Under the pieces are notes generated by a model. The model made no database searches and was not told the origin of the DNA. It saw only the letters and a list, made by a program, of their open reading frames with translations. From the NCBI RefSeq assembly GCF_030272615.1, contig NC_081407.1:269857870-269921869 (forward strand): a stretch of DNA of 64,000 nt, given 5' to 3'. This stretch comes from Cryptomeria japonica (lineage: Eukaryota; Streptophyta; Pinopsida; Cupressales; Cupressaceae). Positions 11,943-23,106 of this stretch are shown one piece after another. Numbering within the stretch: position 1 is the first letter of the stretch; each line of letters begins with the position of its first letter. The position numbers and the translations under genes are program-made.

Positions 11943-14900
11943 ATGGTTGAAACCCGTCTTCAAAAATCTAGGAGAAAAGCTAAAGAAGCTCAAGGGCCCG
12001 TAAACATGAGTTCTTATGAGTATGACAATGATGTCTTCTACAATCCTGAGCACACTACATTACCAGACATGAATGTTTATAGACACAATCCAAATATGGA
12101 AAGCGCAAACGCTATACACAACGCTACACACAATGATAATGTGGACAATTCTTCAATACTATCAGCAGACATACAAGAATCTATAATGGATCCTCAATTC
12201 AATAGATTGGTTGAAGAGATAATGAGGAGAGATCGTCAATACTTTCTAAACATGATGGCACAAAGTGGAGCTAAGATACCACATGATTTTGACTTATCTC
12301 AACTTATGGAAAGTAGACCTTCACAACAAACTCAACCAAATAATATGATGCCGAAGTCACCATCAGTTTTGCTTCAGAAACCAGCAATCCCACATACACA
12401 AGCTCAAATGCACGATACTTACACTCAAAGACCATCATGGAGGCCTTATGTTCAAACACATGCTCAAGATATGGGTCAACCAAGACAAATGGATACTCAA
12501 GGACTTCCTCAAAATTTTGACACAAGGAGACCTCATGCCAAAATTGGGGGCAACACAATGGAAAATGAAAGGCCTATTGAATATGGTTTATATACACAAA
12601 ACAGATATGGGGTTCCTCAACAAGAAATTATGCCAAGTGCTCCATACATGTCGCAACAATATCGACCTCCATATGGACATGTCTACGATCAGTATCATCC
12701 ATACATGCAACAAGCTCCTCCTCAAATGGGTGTTTCAAACATGGGATATGCTACAAGAAATCCATCTCCTCCCAAAAATAATTTGGAGCAACAAATTAGA
12801 GATCTACAAAAGAAAGTGGAAGACATGGGCACATCAAAACCCACATATACTATGAGAGATATATGCCCTTATCCCTTTGATAAGAGCATTCCAATGCCTC
12901 CGTTTCCTCCGCACTTTGCAACACCGAAATTTGACAAATATAGAGGGAGAGGAGATCCCAAGGCACACATAAGACAATTCTTCACAGCTTGCATTGAGGT
13001 AGCAGCAGAAGAAACATACTTAATGAGGTTGTTCCCACAGAGCTTAGGAGATCAAGCGATGGAATGGTTTTCTCAATTACCTCCCGGTATTAAGTCATGG
13101 GGCGACTTGGCAGAGGCATTCATTCAACATTTCTCTTACAACATTGAAACAGATGTCTCAGTTACTACCTTGTGCAATACGAAACAAAAAGAAGGAGAAT
13201 CCTTTGCGTCATTTTTGCAAAGATGGAGAAACTTAGCTAGTAGATGCTCTTGTGAAATCCCGCAAAAACAAATGGTGGAAATGTTCACACAAAATGTTAA
13301 CAAGGCTATTGGCTATGATCTCAGAAAAGCTTGTTTGTCTACATTTAAGGATGTCATTGAAAAGGGCCTAGCAACAGAAAAGGTCTTGATTGAACAAGGA
13401 GTTATCAAACTATTCAAAGAAAACAAAGAGGACTTTAAGGGAAAGGACAAACCAAAGTTTTGGAACAAGAACAAGAACACAGTTAATGATGGTGTTGTTG
13501 ATGCTAACACAGTGAGACCAAAGTTCATCTTTTCTGGATCAAATTCTACCAACAATCAAGTGAACAATCAAACGGCTGCTAAACCACGAAGGAAGTACAC
13601 TCCATTGGGAGAACCACTTGAATCAGTATTCAAAAAGCTTGTAGCAAACAAAGTGATCACGGTCCCAGATTTTCCTCCATATGAACCAAAGGTAAAACCG
13701 AATTGGTGGAATGATGATGAATATTGTGAATTTCATAAGAGCAAGGGTCACAAGACAAGTAATTGCCATCGATTGAAAAACATTGTACAAGATCTCATTG
13801 ACAGAGGAGATATTGAGATTGAGGGACATTCCTCTAACCAAGAGCATGAGGTGTTTAAGGAACCATTCCCAAAACATGACAAGGGAAAAGGCAAAGTCAC
13901 AGATGATCAAGCCAATTACACCAGAACATCTTACAATTATGATTCCACTATTAATCACATCTCAATGGACAATCATATTTCTACCATTACTATCAAAAAT
14001 AAAAATCCTGAGAATCCTTCTCAGCGACCTAAAATTGTCCTAAAAGGTGTGGGATCTTCGTCCGCATCTACCTCCGAATGTCATGTTACAACCCGTCGAG
14101 GTAAGATCACATTGCCAGGAACCTCTTCTAAGAATACCAATCTTCCGTCAACTAAGCCTGAGTACGACCTTGTAGAGCAATTAGGGAAAACACCCGCACT
14201 CATCTCTATTCTTGAGCTCTTACGTATATCTCCTGCACATAAAGCTGTCCTTGACAAAACCTTGAGAGATACTGCTGTCCCTACTGATCTAAACGTGGAC
14301 CAGTTTCAAGCCATGGTGGGATACCTATCCGTTCCACATTCCCTCACATTCACAGAAGCCGATGACGCCTCCATAAGTCAGCCTCACAATGCACCTCTAC
14401 ATATTGAAGCCTTCATACATAAACACCGAATAAAACGAGTCCTGATAGATGGAGGAGCAGGTCTTAATATTTGTACATTGAGCACCATCAGACAATTGGG
14501 ATATTCTGACAAAGCTGTGAATGCTACAAACCAAATCACTATTAAGGCTTATGATGATGAAGAGCGTTCGTCCAAGGGCACAGTCATCTTACCACTAAGA
14601 ATAGGGCCAGTAACAAAGGACGTGATTTGTCAAGTCCTGGATCTAGACCTCACGTATAACATATTGCTAGGACGTCCATGGATTCATGAAATGAGAGCGG
14701 TCCCATCAACATACCATCAGTGCATAAAATTTCCTCATAATGGAGTCGAGGTAACGGTCAATGGTGATCCAAATCCATTCATATATTGCAATAACTTGAG
14801 ATCACATACTGAGATTATCATTCCCAGCAATCGTGAGGCTACTCCTTCTTCAGCATATATTGATCCTGAGTCATTAAAGCCCTCGACATCCAAACAAGGT

Positions 14901-17900
14901 GAACTTAGAGCCAAGTTTCAAGACAAAGGCATGGGAGAATACACTCTGAATCAAACAATGTTCTTACGACAAGTCATGAACTCCCCCAAGGAATATGGGA
15001 GACCACATCCAAATAAGCAAATCTCCATCATGCTCCTCAAATGGGATCCTACCGTCTTTCAAAAATGGGGCGAACTAGAGGAAGAAAGTTTATATAAAAT
15101 GCTATATAAGGACGCTGAAGATGATACACATGATCAAATTATAATACCCTGTGAAAACTATGGTAAAGGTTTCAAAATTCTGCAAAGATTCGGGTATGAT
15201 GGAAAAAGTCCTCTCGGACTACGCAAAGAAGGTGTCATGGAGCCTCTACAACCTGAGCTAACTACAAGAAGGGAACGCTCTAAGGGGCTTGGTTTTCTAA
15301 ATCCCAAGATTCAACACAAGAGAACAAAACAGATATGGCGAGTCAAAGTGGCTGAAGTTCAACAAGAGGATAATTATTCCACAGACTCCAATGAGTGGGA
15401 ATGGGGTTCAGACAAATCCTCCAGTGATTATGAACTTAATGAGACATTTAGAGAGCCAGATGAACCTACAGAGGAGGAGGAGTTTTACAAGAAATTCAGA
15501 GTTGGTCAAGAACCGACCCATAAGGATCCCGCACAAGCTTCGTTTCAGGGCCCTAGGTCAGGATCACATAGGATGAGGACACCTGTCCCTGAGGGTGCTA
15601 CTAGTGATGATAATTTGGACTCACTCACGATCGACACTGATGAGGAGAGTGCCATTGACGACCTCGATGACTATCTTGACATACCTGAATATAACCACAT
15701 CTTCACTATTAGCCTTGCGGACTCTAAAAACACTAAAGACCTTCCCCTCGTTCACCCCCAACTCATTGACTGGGATCAGGATGGACCACCACAGATTGAT
15801 ACATTTCAAAATGACGAAGCTATTGTTGATTATCTTGGCATTCGCGATGATCTTCCTCTTGGAGACCATAAAGCAGGATACGCCATAGAGCTAAATAACA
15901 TGGCATACTTTGGTGAGGGTGTCGGGCCTTCTAGTCGCAAAAATGTGAAAATAAAGACAAAACAAGGGTCTTATGGCGAAAACCACACTGTGGCGCTCTC
16001 TGACTCTAAAAAAGTAAAAAGAAAGGACGTATCTGAGGGTGAAAACCTCTCTGAGGCGCCCGAAGATGGAAGGCTTGACATTCTCCCAGCATCATACGAG
16101 GAAAAATCATCCATGTTGGTAGAGGAGACTATAAAGACAAACATTGGTACAGCAGAGGTTCCACACAACATATTTTTGGCTCAATCATTGACAGAGGCCG
16201 AGAAAGCAAGGTTCATAAGCTTCTTTAAGGAACGACAAGTCAACTTCGCATGGTCTTATGCTGATATGCCTGGACTAGACCCCGACTTAGTAATGCATCA
16301 TTTAACAGTCAAACCGGGGGCAAAACCAGTAAAACAGAAATTGAGGAAAATGCATCCACAGGTGGCATTGCTAGTCAAGGCAGAGCTGGAGAAATTACTA
16401 GATGTCGGATTCATACGCTCAATTGATTATCCTGAATGGATTTCCAACTTAGTGCCTGTTAGTAAACCAGATCGCAGCATCCGAATATGTACAGACTTCA
16501 GGGATATCAACAAGGCTTGTCCGAAGGACGATTTCCCATTACCAAACATTGATTTAATTGTTGATCTCACAGCAGGCCATGAGATGTTATCTTTAATGGA
16601 CGGATTCTCTGGATATAATCAGATCAAGATTGCACCTGAAGATCAACATAAAACATCATTCACTTGTCCATGGGGAACCTTCTGCTGGAATGTCATGCCC
16701 TTTGGGCTGAAAAATGCAGGTGCCACGTATCAACGAGCCATGACTACTATCTTCCATGATCTCATGCATGTAAAGGTGGAAGATTATGTCGATGACCTTT
16801 TGGTTAAATCAATAGACAGAAATACACACTTGGACATACTTTCAGTTGCTTTTGATAGGCTGGAAAAATACAAGGTAAGATTAAATCCAAAGAAATGTGT
16901 CTTTGGAGTAACCTCCGGGAAGCTCCTAGGATTCATTGTGTCTAAAAGAGGAATAGAAGCTGATCCAGCAAAAGTCAAGGCTATCTTGGACATGCCGCCA
17001 CCCAAGAATATCAGGCAACTTCGGTCTTTACAAGGGAGACTCCAGTCCATACGAAGATTCATAGCACAACTTGCAGATAAGTGTAATCCTTTCCAGCACC
17101 TGCTACACAAAAACATTAAGTTCAAATGGGACGAGAACTGTCAACAGGCTTTTCAGGCACTTAAAGACTATCTTTTGAACCCGCCAGTTTTGATGCCACC
17201 AATCCCGAATCAACCATTGCTACTTTACATATCAGCTACTCCAACAGCACTGGGGGCACTACTAGCACAACAAATACCTGACGGCAAGGAAAAAGCAGTC
17301 TACTATATCAGTCGCACATTGGTGGGATATGAGCTCAACTACACACCAATTGAGCGTGCATGTCTCGCTGTGGTCTTCGCTTCACAAAAATTACGACATT
17401 ATATGCTCACTCACAAGACCAAGTTGATTGCCAGAATTGATCCACTAAAATATCTGCTCAACAAAGCTACACTTACTGGGCGACTGGCCAAGTGGGTAAT
17501 GATTTTGAGTGAATTCGACATTGAATACGTGGACAGAAAAGCAATCAAAGGACAAGCCATCGCAGATCAACTGGCAGATGCTCCCATGATAGATGATGTT
17601 CCTCTACAGTCAGAATTTCCAGATGAGTCCATTCTAACAATATCACCTGCAAAGCCATGGCAACTATACTTTGATGGCTCATACACACAGCACGGGGCAG
17701 GAGCGGGTATACTCTTTATAACTCCCCAAGGCGATTCTATACCAAATTCATACCGCTTATCATTTCCTTGCACCAACAATATAGCGGAATACGAGGCATT
17801 AACAACGGGGTTAAGAATTGCAGTTCAGTGGAAGATCCAGGAACTTCGTGTTTTTGGCGATTCTCAACTTGTCATCCGTCAAGCAACTGATGATTATCAA

Positions 17901-18338
17901 ACAAAAGATGAAAAGCTAATGCCTTACAAACAACTGGTAGATGATCTGAAACAACACTTTGCAAAGATAGAGTTTGAGCAGATACCAAGAGAACAGAATC
18001 GCGCTGCTGATGCCATGGCTACAATTGCTTCACTCATTGACCTACCACAAAATGAGACCTGTTATGAGTTCCTGGTTGACAACCTGCTGATTCCGTCATA
18101 TGAGATCACTCTCACGGAAATGATATGCGTTGTTGGTCCTGAATCCCAGTTATATGGTTCCATATTCACATACCTTCGCGACAACATCTTACCTCCCGAT
18201 TTATCGAACAACCAACGCCGCACTTTCATCCGCCAATCCTCCCGATACGTTATCCTAGCTGATATCCTATACCGACGAGGTCTAGATGGCACCCTCCTTA
18301 GATGTTTAGAGAGTGACGAAGCTCAGATTGCATTATGA
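11943..18338 (+). CDS. Gag-Pol polyprotein (Gag, protease, G-patch-like, RT, two RNase H)
   Basis: 2,131 codons open from ATG. Approximate residue order: Gly/Pro/Gln-rich N-terminus with a short coiled coil; Gag core 320-460 (FDKYRGRGDPKAH, AMEWFSQLPPG); small zinc-binding motif near 594 (CEFHKSKGHKTSNC); aspartic protease near 835 (LIDGGAGLN, then ILLGRPW), with Gly in place of the usual Ser/Thr after Asp; G-patch-like segment 1075-1125 (GFKILQRFGYDGKSPLG...KGLGF); RT 1455-1640 with YVDD near 1615; RNase H 1740-1876; second, archaeal-type RNase H 1903-2033 (LYFDGSYTQHGAGAGI, IAEYEAL, FGDSQLVI). It ends at an in-frame TGA (18336-18338) just before the integrase zinc finger. The same frame continues, so the stop is probably a recent mutation. 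Confidence 0.95.
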   Translation: MVETRLQKSRRKAKEAQGPVNMSSYEYDNDVFYNPEHTTLPDMNVYRHNPNMESANAIHNATHNDNVDNSSILSADIQESIMDPQFNRLVEEIMRRDRQYFLNMMAQSGAKIPHDFDLSQLMESRPSQQTQPNNMMPKSPSVLLQKPAIPHTQAQMHDTYTQRPSWRPYVQTHAQDMGQPRQMDTQGLPQNFDTRRPHAKIGGNTMENERPIEYGLYTQNRYGVPQQEIMPSAPYMSQQYRPPYGHVYDQYHPYMQQAPPQMGVSNMGYATRNPSPPKNNLEQQIRDLQKKVEDMGTSKPTYTMRDICPYPFDKSIPMPPFPPHFATPKFDKYRGRGDPKAHIRQFFTACIEVAAEETYLMRLFPQSLGDQAMEWFSQLPPGIKSWGDLAEAFIQHFSYNIETDVSVTTLCNTKQKEGESFASFLQRWRNLASRCSCEIPQKQMVEMFTQNVNKAIGYDLRKACLSTFKDVIEKGLATEKVLIEQGVIKLFKENKEDFKGKDKPKFWNKNKNTVNDGVVDANTVRPKFIFSGSNSTNNQVNNQTAAKPRRKYTPLGEPLESVFKKLVANKVITVPDFPPYEPKVKPNWWNDDEYCEFHKSKGHKTSNCHRLKNIVQDLIDRGDIEIEGHSSNQEHEVFKEPFPKHDKGKGKVTDDQANYTRTSYNYDSTINHISMDNHISTITIKNKNPENPSQRPKIVLKGVGSSSASTSECHVTTRRGKITLPGTSSKNTNLPSTKPEYDLVEQLGKTPALISILELLRISPAHKAVLDKTLRDTAVPTDLNVDQFQAMVGYLSVPHSLTFTEADDASISQPHNAPLHIEAFIHKHRIKRVLIDGGAGLNICTLSTIRQLGYSDKAVNATNQITIKAYDDEERSSKGTVILPLRIGPVTKDVICQVLDLDLTYNILLGRPWIHEMRAVPSTYHQCIKFPHNGVEVTVNGDPNPFIYCNNLRSHTEIIIPSNREATPSSAYIDPESLKPSTSKQGELRAKFQDKGMGEYTLNQTMFLRQVMNSPKEYGRPHPNKQISIMLLKWDPTVFQKWGELEEESLYKMLYKDAEDDTHDQIIIPCENYGKGFKILQRFGYDGKSPLGLRKEGVMEPLQPELTTRRERSKGLGFLNPKIQHKRTKQIWRVKVAEVQQEDNYSTDSNEWEWGSDKSSSDYELNETFREPDEPTEEEEFYKKFRVGQEPTHKDPAQASFQGPRSGSHRMRTPVPEGATSDDNLDSLTIDTDEESAIDDLDDYLDIPEYNHIFTISLADSKNTKDLPLVHPQLIDWDQDGPPQIDTFQNDEAIVDYLGIRDDLPLGDHKAGYAIELNNMAYFGEGVGPSSRKNVKIKTKQGSYGENHTVALSDSKKVKRKDVSEGENLSEAPEDGRLDILPASYEEKSSMLVEETIKTNIGTAEVPHNIFLAQSLTEAEKARFISFFKERQVNFAWSYADMPGLDPDLVMHHLTVKPGAKPVKQKLRKMHPQVALLVKAELEKLLDVGFIRSIDYPEWISNLVPVSKPDRSIRICTDFRDINKACPKDDFPLPNIDLIVDLTAGHEMLSLMDGFSGYNQIKIAPEDQHKTSFTCPWGTFCWNVMPFGLKNAGATYQRAMTTIFHDLMHVKVEDYVDDLLVKSIDRNTHLDILSVAFDRLEKYKVRLNPKKCVFGVTSGKLLGFIVSKRGIEADPAKVKAILDMPPPKNIRQLRSLQGRLQSIRRFIAQLADKCNPFQHLLHKNIKFKWDENCQQAFQALKDYLLNPPVLMPPIPNQPLLLYISATPTALGALLAQQIPDGKEKAVYYISRTLVGYELNYTPIERACLAVVFASQKLRHYMLTHKTKLIARIDPLKYLLNKATLTGRLAKWVMILSEFDIEYVDRKAIKGQAIADQLADAPMIDDVPLQSEFPDESILTISPAKPWQLYFDGSYTQHGAGAGILFITPQGDSIPNSYRLSFPCTNNIAEYEALTTGLRIAVQWKIQELRVFGDSQLVIRQATDDYQTKDEKLMPYKQLVDDLKQHFAKIEFEQIPREQNRAADAMATIASLIDLPQNETCYEFLVDNLLIPSYEITLTEMICVVGPESQLYGSIFTYLRDNILPPDLSNNQRRTFIRQSSRYVILADILYRRGLDGTLLRCLESDEAQIAL

Positions 18339-18341
18339 GAA

Positions 18342-19406
18342 GTGCACGAAGGGATATGTGGTCCGCATACTAGTGGTCCTACCTTGGCCAAGAAACTCAT
18401 CAGGACTGGATACTACTGGCCTACCATGGAAAAAGATGCATATCAGTTTGTCAAGAAGTGTAAGCAGTGTCAAATTCATGGAGACCTCATACACGCACCA
18501 GCACAAGAACTACAGCCACTTGCATCTCCTTGGCCCTTTTGTCAGTGGGGACTCGATCTCATAAGCAAGATTCACCCTCCTTCTTCCAACAGACATAAAT
18601 TCATTATCACAGCCACAGAGTATTTCACAAAGTGGATTGAAGCCGTGCCTCTCACGCAAGTTACTGGGAAACAAATCGCTACTTTCATCCTGAACTACAT
18701 CATTTGCCGATACGGGATTCCTACTTCCATTATTACCGATAACGGGCGTCCTTTCAAGAATCAGGATGTTCGTGAACTCTGTGAGCGATTCCATATCTCT
18801 CATCGTTTCTCCACACCATATTACCCCCAAGGTAATGGCCAAGCTGAGGCGTCTAACAAAACAATTCTCAAAATACTTAAAAAGACAGTCGACGACGCTG
18901 GCCGTAACTGGCATGTCCAACTCAATCCCGCACTTTGGGCCTATCGTACTAGTGTCCGCACACCTACAGGAGCTACACCCTACTCACTTGTCTACGGCGC
19001 TGAAGCCATCTTGCCTATTGAGGTCGAGTTACCTTCTTTACGGGTCTCCTTGAGAAACATAATCAACGATGAAGACTACAGGGTCTCTCGCCTACAAGAA
19101 CTAGAACTGCTGGAGGAACGACGACACACTGCTTTTAATCATCTCAAGGCCTACCAACAACGAATGAGTCGCAGTTACAATCACAAGGTCAAGCCTCGCA
19201 CATTTGAGGTAGGTGACTTAGTCCTCAGAGAGAACCCCAAGAATCAGCAAGATAGAGAAAAGAAGGGAAAATTTGAACCCAACTGGCTTGGTCCTTACAT
19301 CATCACAGCAGTATATGGATCTGGGGCATATCAACTCTCAACTACAGAAGGGGAATCTTTGGAGGATCCTATCAACAGCATGCACCTTCGCAGGTTCTAC
19401 ACATAA
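18342..19406 (+). CDS. Integrase part of the Gag-Pol polyprotein
   Basis: 354 codons in the same frame as the ORF upstream, separated only by TGA. The HHCC zinc finger lies at the very start (HEGICGPH ... CKQCQ). The catalytic core follows with GLDLIS (first Asp), IITDNGRPF (second Asp) and QAEASNKT (Glu), then a basic C-terminal region with GPYIITAVYGSGAYQL. The M shown at position 1 is not a real start: the protein should come from the polyprotein. Integrase joins the element's cDNA to host DNA; as the gene stands, only stop-codon readthrough could make it. Confidence 0.93.
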   Translation: MHEGICGPHTSGPTLAKKLIRTGYYWPTMEKDAYQFVKKCKQCQIHGDLIHAPAQELQPLASPWPFCQWGLDLISKIHPPSSNRHKFIITATEYFTKWIEAVPLTQVTGKQIATFILNYIICRYGIPTSIITDNGRPFKNQDVRELCERFHISHRFSTPYYPQGNGQAEASNKTILKILKKTVDDAGRNWHVQLNPALWAYRTSVRTPTGATPYSLVYGAEAILPIEVELPSLRVSLRNIINDEDYRVSRLQELELLEERRHTAFNHLKAYQQRMSRSYNHKVKPRTFEVGDLVLRENPKNQQDREKKGKFEPNWLGPYIITAVYGSGAYQLSTTEGESLEDPINSMHLRRFYT

Positions 19407-21146
19407 GCTCTTTTTGAGTATCCTAATGCAAAAATACAAAAAAATCAAAAAAAAAATTCAAAAATACAAAAAAAATTATAAAAACAAAAAAACCGTTACT
19501 TGGTGAAAACCTGGCAAACAGGCGCCTTGTGACAACAAAAAAATTGCAAAATCCAAAAAAGTAAAGAGAAATAATTTCGTCCAACGGTGAAAACCACTTC
19601 GGTGGCGCCCTGGGCAAGTACCATGGTGAAAACTGGGTCACCAGCGCCATGCGTAGGGACTTTGCTCCTCCCTCTTTCAGGATTCCCTTTCATTCTTTCA
19701 CTTCGCACACACTCACGACCAATTCACTCACAATAAACTTACCCATTCCCATCATGGCTTGTTATTGATCTACCCAAGATTGGTTAGCCATTCATAATAA
19801 ACCCTCCATTTTCACTCTCTTTCCATCCATAATAAATCAGATCCTATCTGTGACTACGGCCAATTCCTACGTCTAGTAATGGGTGTGGAACTGAGAACAT
19901 CACATGTTTCGAGGAGTACAGTTTCTTTCAGCTCTCTTCGGTCTATCCGCGCGCAATTCGCAATAAAGCAACATTTTGCATCACAGATCCGCAATAAAGT
20001 TCCATCTTCTCCACAATAAGGTATCAGTTTCATGGATTCAGTCAGTTTCCAAGGAGACACAGCAGCAACAATGGGCTTCAACAAAATCAAATCTTTTAAC
20101 AGACTCAGACAACATATGGTTCAGTGCTATCTATCCTTTTTGTGAAAGTGAACATTGTGACCACAATCAAAATTTGACTTAAACAAGTGACAAGAGACAC
20201 TAAACTTGAGGACTACAGTGGATGTTGGTGTCGAGTTTTGGTTTTCTTTTGGTTTTATCTTTTTGGTGACATGTCTTTTAGCTTTTCCGGGATGTCTTTG
20301 ACTAGAGATTCTATCTCCAGGATGTCTTTGACTAGAAAGGCGAGGATGGGGTATCGTCACTTATTTGCATTTGCTGTCTGTGGATTGTCTTTTAGTAATG
20401 CTATGACTTGTCCAAGGATATGAGGACACTGTGAGTCTAGTGTGAACTGGGGCATTCCTTGTTTGTGACTGTCTTATCTCCATGCAAACAGGTACAATGA
20501 CTTTCTGGGCCGAACATATGCCTCGATTGTCATAACCTATTCTGCCATAATAAAGCTCAATGATGATAACGCACAAGAAGCTCTTTCACGTTCATATCTT
20601 CTGTCTTCCATCCCCCCTTTCTTGATTGACTTTCATTGTCCTTCTCGAGTCCGCGTAGCCTGCTATCACATGACTGAGTATAATGACACACCAAAAACAT
20701 TTGCATTTCATATAGTTGCACCTGCATCACCACATATAAACATTTCATACATACATATAGATATCACAATTGCATCATATCCTGCATACAACACATCTCA
20801 CATTTTCATTATGTAAATAATCATTTGCATTATCATATTCATTTGCATTACATACATTCACATTTGCATCATGCATCACATATACAACATAAAAGAACAA
20901 AAATATATTGCATGGCATCATATAAGCATCCATATCATAAAACATGCATCACATAAGAACATCTCATCACATAAGGTACACATGCATATAGCTGCCGCAA
21001 AAGATGAATCATCTCATATATATAATCAATCAAATGTGTCATAATACAATGATGTCAAAAGAATCATATGGCTACAAAAGAATCACCCGCAGGTGTCTAC
21101 AATACAACAATGATACATCTACTGATACAATGGGAGCCCACTATAG
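19407..21146 (+). other. Non-coding spacer between integrase and antisense ORF
   Basis: About 1.7 kb with no gene on either strand. Contains A-rich tracts (19430-19495); a three-fold block where GGTGAAAAC is followed by a GCGCC word (19502-19655); two copies of GGATGTCTTTGACTAGA (20290-20336); and a simple-sequence stretch rich in CATTTGCAT and CATCATAT words (about 20690-21000). Frames of 60-78 codons here look accidental. Confidence 0.7.
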
Positions 21147-23066
21147 CTATGAGGAACTCCCTCCCTCGGAGCCGCCGCGCCTCGACGGAGTCTGAGCTAT
21201 AGATGGACCCGCCCCAGGATCCCCCTGTCCCTCTGGTGGTGGTGGAGGCCCCATAACCCCACCGCTGGATGCCTGTCTCCTGCGGCTCCCTCCCGTAGCC
21301 GTCGCTGTGCGCGACGATCTCTGGAAGCTCCTAGCCCGCTGCTCTGCTGGCACGGCTGCATAATATAGATCCCTCCAGTAGGCGATCTCCTCTCCAGCTC
21401 GCAAAACATAGGCGTAGCCTGCCCCTGCATCCTCTGTTGCCCGCCTACCTGCCCTCAGAGCTGTCTCGGCCTCGGTATATCTCTGGATGGCCTGATCCCT
21501 CTCCCGCTCTGTATCTCGGACCCTGATCCTGAGGTGGTTCCTCTCTCGAACCAAATCCTCAATCTCATCTGCCTGGCCCTGGCAGATCTCCCGCAGCCTC
21601 ACCACCTCATCCTCCTCGGAGTCTCCGCTCTCCGTCCCTGCCTGTGGCTCCTCCTCTACAGGTGCCTGTCCATGTGCCTGTATAGGTACCTGTGGCTGTA
21701 CCTGTCTCTGTCCCTCTGGCTGCACCTGTCTCTGTCCCTCTCTGGGACCCTGTGCTGCTGGCACCTGTAGGGGCAGTCCACCCCGTCCTCTCACTACTGG
21801 AGCTGCTCTCTCCTGACCTCCCTCCCTCCGAGGTGCTACCCGTCTCTCTCCCACCACTCCCCTCCGCCTCCGCCGGCCCCTACCTGCATCCCCTCCTCCC
21901 TCATCATCATCTCCTCCACCCTCTCCATCCACTGGCTCTGCCGGATCTGTCAACCTCGGAAATGGATGCTCTGCCCAGTACGCAGAGTACTCTGCGTCCA
22001 TCCCTGCATCATCTACCTCTGGCCACATGTCCCATGGCATCGGCATCATCTCCGCTAGCTGCATCACTGCCTGATCATATGATAGCAGTGGGCCAAACTG
22101 CACCTGATCTCTGACTGTACGGGCATACATGCCCGAGCCTCGCGGCATCCTCTGAATCCTGCCATACTGCCTGCATACCCTATCCACCAGCTGTCTCTCT
22201 AATATATAGGGCGTCCGCCCAATCAGGTACCTACTCCGGAAGGTGTAGGGCAGCTCCAGTGCATCGTCCCCCCACTCCTCGCACCCCAGGTACGGCCTCC
22301 AGATCACCATATCAATGTCATCAATGACTCTCCTCCAGTGCTCCAATCTCCCAATCCGAGGCTGGGATGTGATCATGGCATACAAATGAACAAAACTCTG
22401 TCCCTGTCCTCTGCCTCTGAAGTGAATCGGCCGTGTGATAGGAAGATGCTCATAGGCCCACACCTGCAATAGAGTCACACCGCAGCCCAGCCCCACTGAT
22501 CCGTGGTATACAAACTGATGCAGCTCATAGTACAAATGTGCTAGGACACATGGCCCCCACGCATACCTAGTGTGCTCTGCCATCAGCGTCTCCAAGGCCC
22601 CTCCCCAGCCCACTGCCAATCCTCGTGTGGCCCTGTCTGGACACAGGTATCCACTGATAACTCCCCCAACAACTGCCGGCAATGCTAATCCTGTGGCAGT
22701 CATGGTGTCCCAGGCTACATGGCCTGCTCGCATCTCCAACTCAGGATCCTGAAAGACCCATCTTAATGCCTCCCTGTCACCGTCACGGTCATAGGGAATC
22801 AACTCTCCATCAATAGGGACATGTAGTATCCTGTACACATCCTCCAATGTCACTGTCATCTCACCCATCGGCAGGTGAAACGTGCATGTCTCTGAGTGCC
22901 ATCTCTCGGCCAGTGCAGTCAGCAACCCCATGTTTGCCCGAAACTCGGGCACATAGAGCATATATGTGAGACCCATCTCCTCAATGGAAATCATGTCCTG
23001 GATCGACAACTCTGGTCGCAGTCTCTGTGTCGACGGGAATCTCTCCCGTGACTCTAACATCGGCAA
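21147..23066 (-). CDS. Antisense ORF with plant mobile domain (PMD)
   Basis: 639 codons on the strand opposite gag-pol, fully open. The first listed codon is TTG; the first ATG is at 23060. Residues about 25-370 look like a plant mobile domain (MAIN/MAIL-type): GLLTALAERWHSETCTFHLP, then TVTLEDVYRILHVPIDGE, and later a Trp-rich part (WRRVIDDIDMVIWRPYLG). The C-terminus is acidic and low-complexity, with short QVQPEGQRQVQP repeats, then a probable coiled coil (about 500-570) and a Gly/Ser/Pro tail. It is much richer in GC than the surrounding sequence. Antisense extra ORFs, some with PMDs, are known in Tat-lineage elements; its activity here is unproven. A good splice acceptor (TTGACTGCAG) precedes it at about 23077, so 5' exons are possible. 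Confidence 0.85.
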   Translation of the reverse strand: MPMLESRERFPSTQRLRPELSIQDMISIEEMGLTYMLYVPEFRANMGLLTALAERWHSETCTFHLPMGEMTVTLEDVYRILHVPIDGELIPYDRDGDREALRWVFQDPELEMRAGHVAWDTMTATGLALPAVVGGVISGYLCPDRATRGLAVGWGGALETLMAEHTRYAWGPCVLAHLYYELHQFVYHGSVGLGCGVTLLQVWAYEHLPITRPIHFRGRGQGQSFVHLYAMITSQPRIGRLEHWRRVIDDIDMVIWRPYLGCEEWGDDALELPYTFRSRYLIGRTPYILERQLVDRVCRQYGRIQRMPRGSGMYARTVRDQVQFGPLLSYDQAVMQLAEMMPMPWDMWPEVDDAGMDAEYSAYWAEHPFPRLTDPAEPVDGEGGGDDDEGGGDAGRGRRRRRGVVGERRVAPRREGGQERAAPVVRGRGGLPLQVPAAQGPREGQRQVQPEGQRQVQPQVPIQAHGQAPVEEEPQAGTESGDSEEDEVVRLREICQGQADEIEDLVRERNHLRIRVRDTERERDQAIQRYTEAETALRAGRRATEDAGAGYAYVLRAGEEIAYWRDLYYAAVPAEQRARSFQRSSRTATATGGSRRRQASSGGVMGPPPPPEGQGDPGAGPSIAQTPSRRGGSEGGSSS

Positions 23067-23106
23067 GTACTCCTGCAGTCAAGCAAATCAATCTTGTCAG
23101 TTATCG

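Noticed and set aside
18510-18920. 136-codon minus-strand ORF
   Set aside because: Lies entirely inside the integrase coding frame and has no family features.
21147-23066. PMD ORF as a normal host gene
   Set aside because: It lies between the LTRs of one element, in the place where Tat elements carry antisense extra ORFs, with no sign of a separate insertion.
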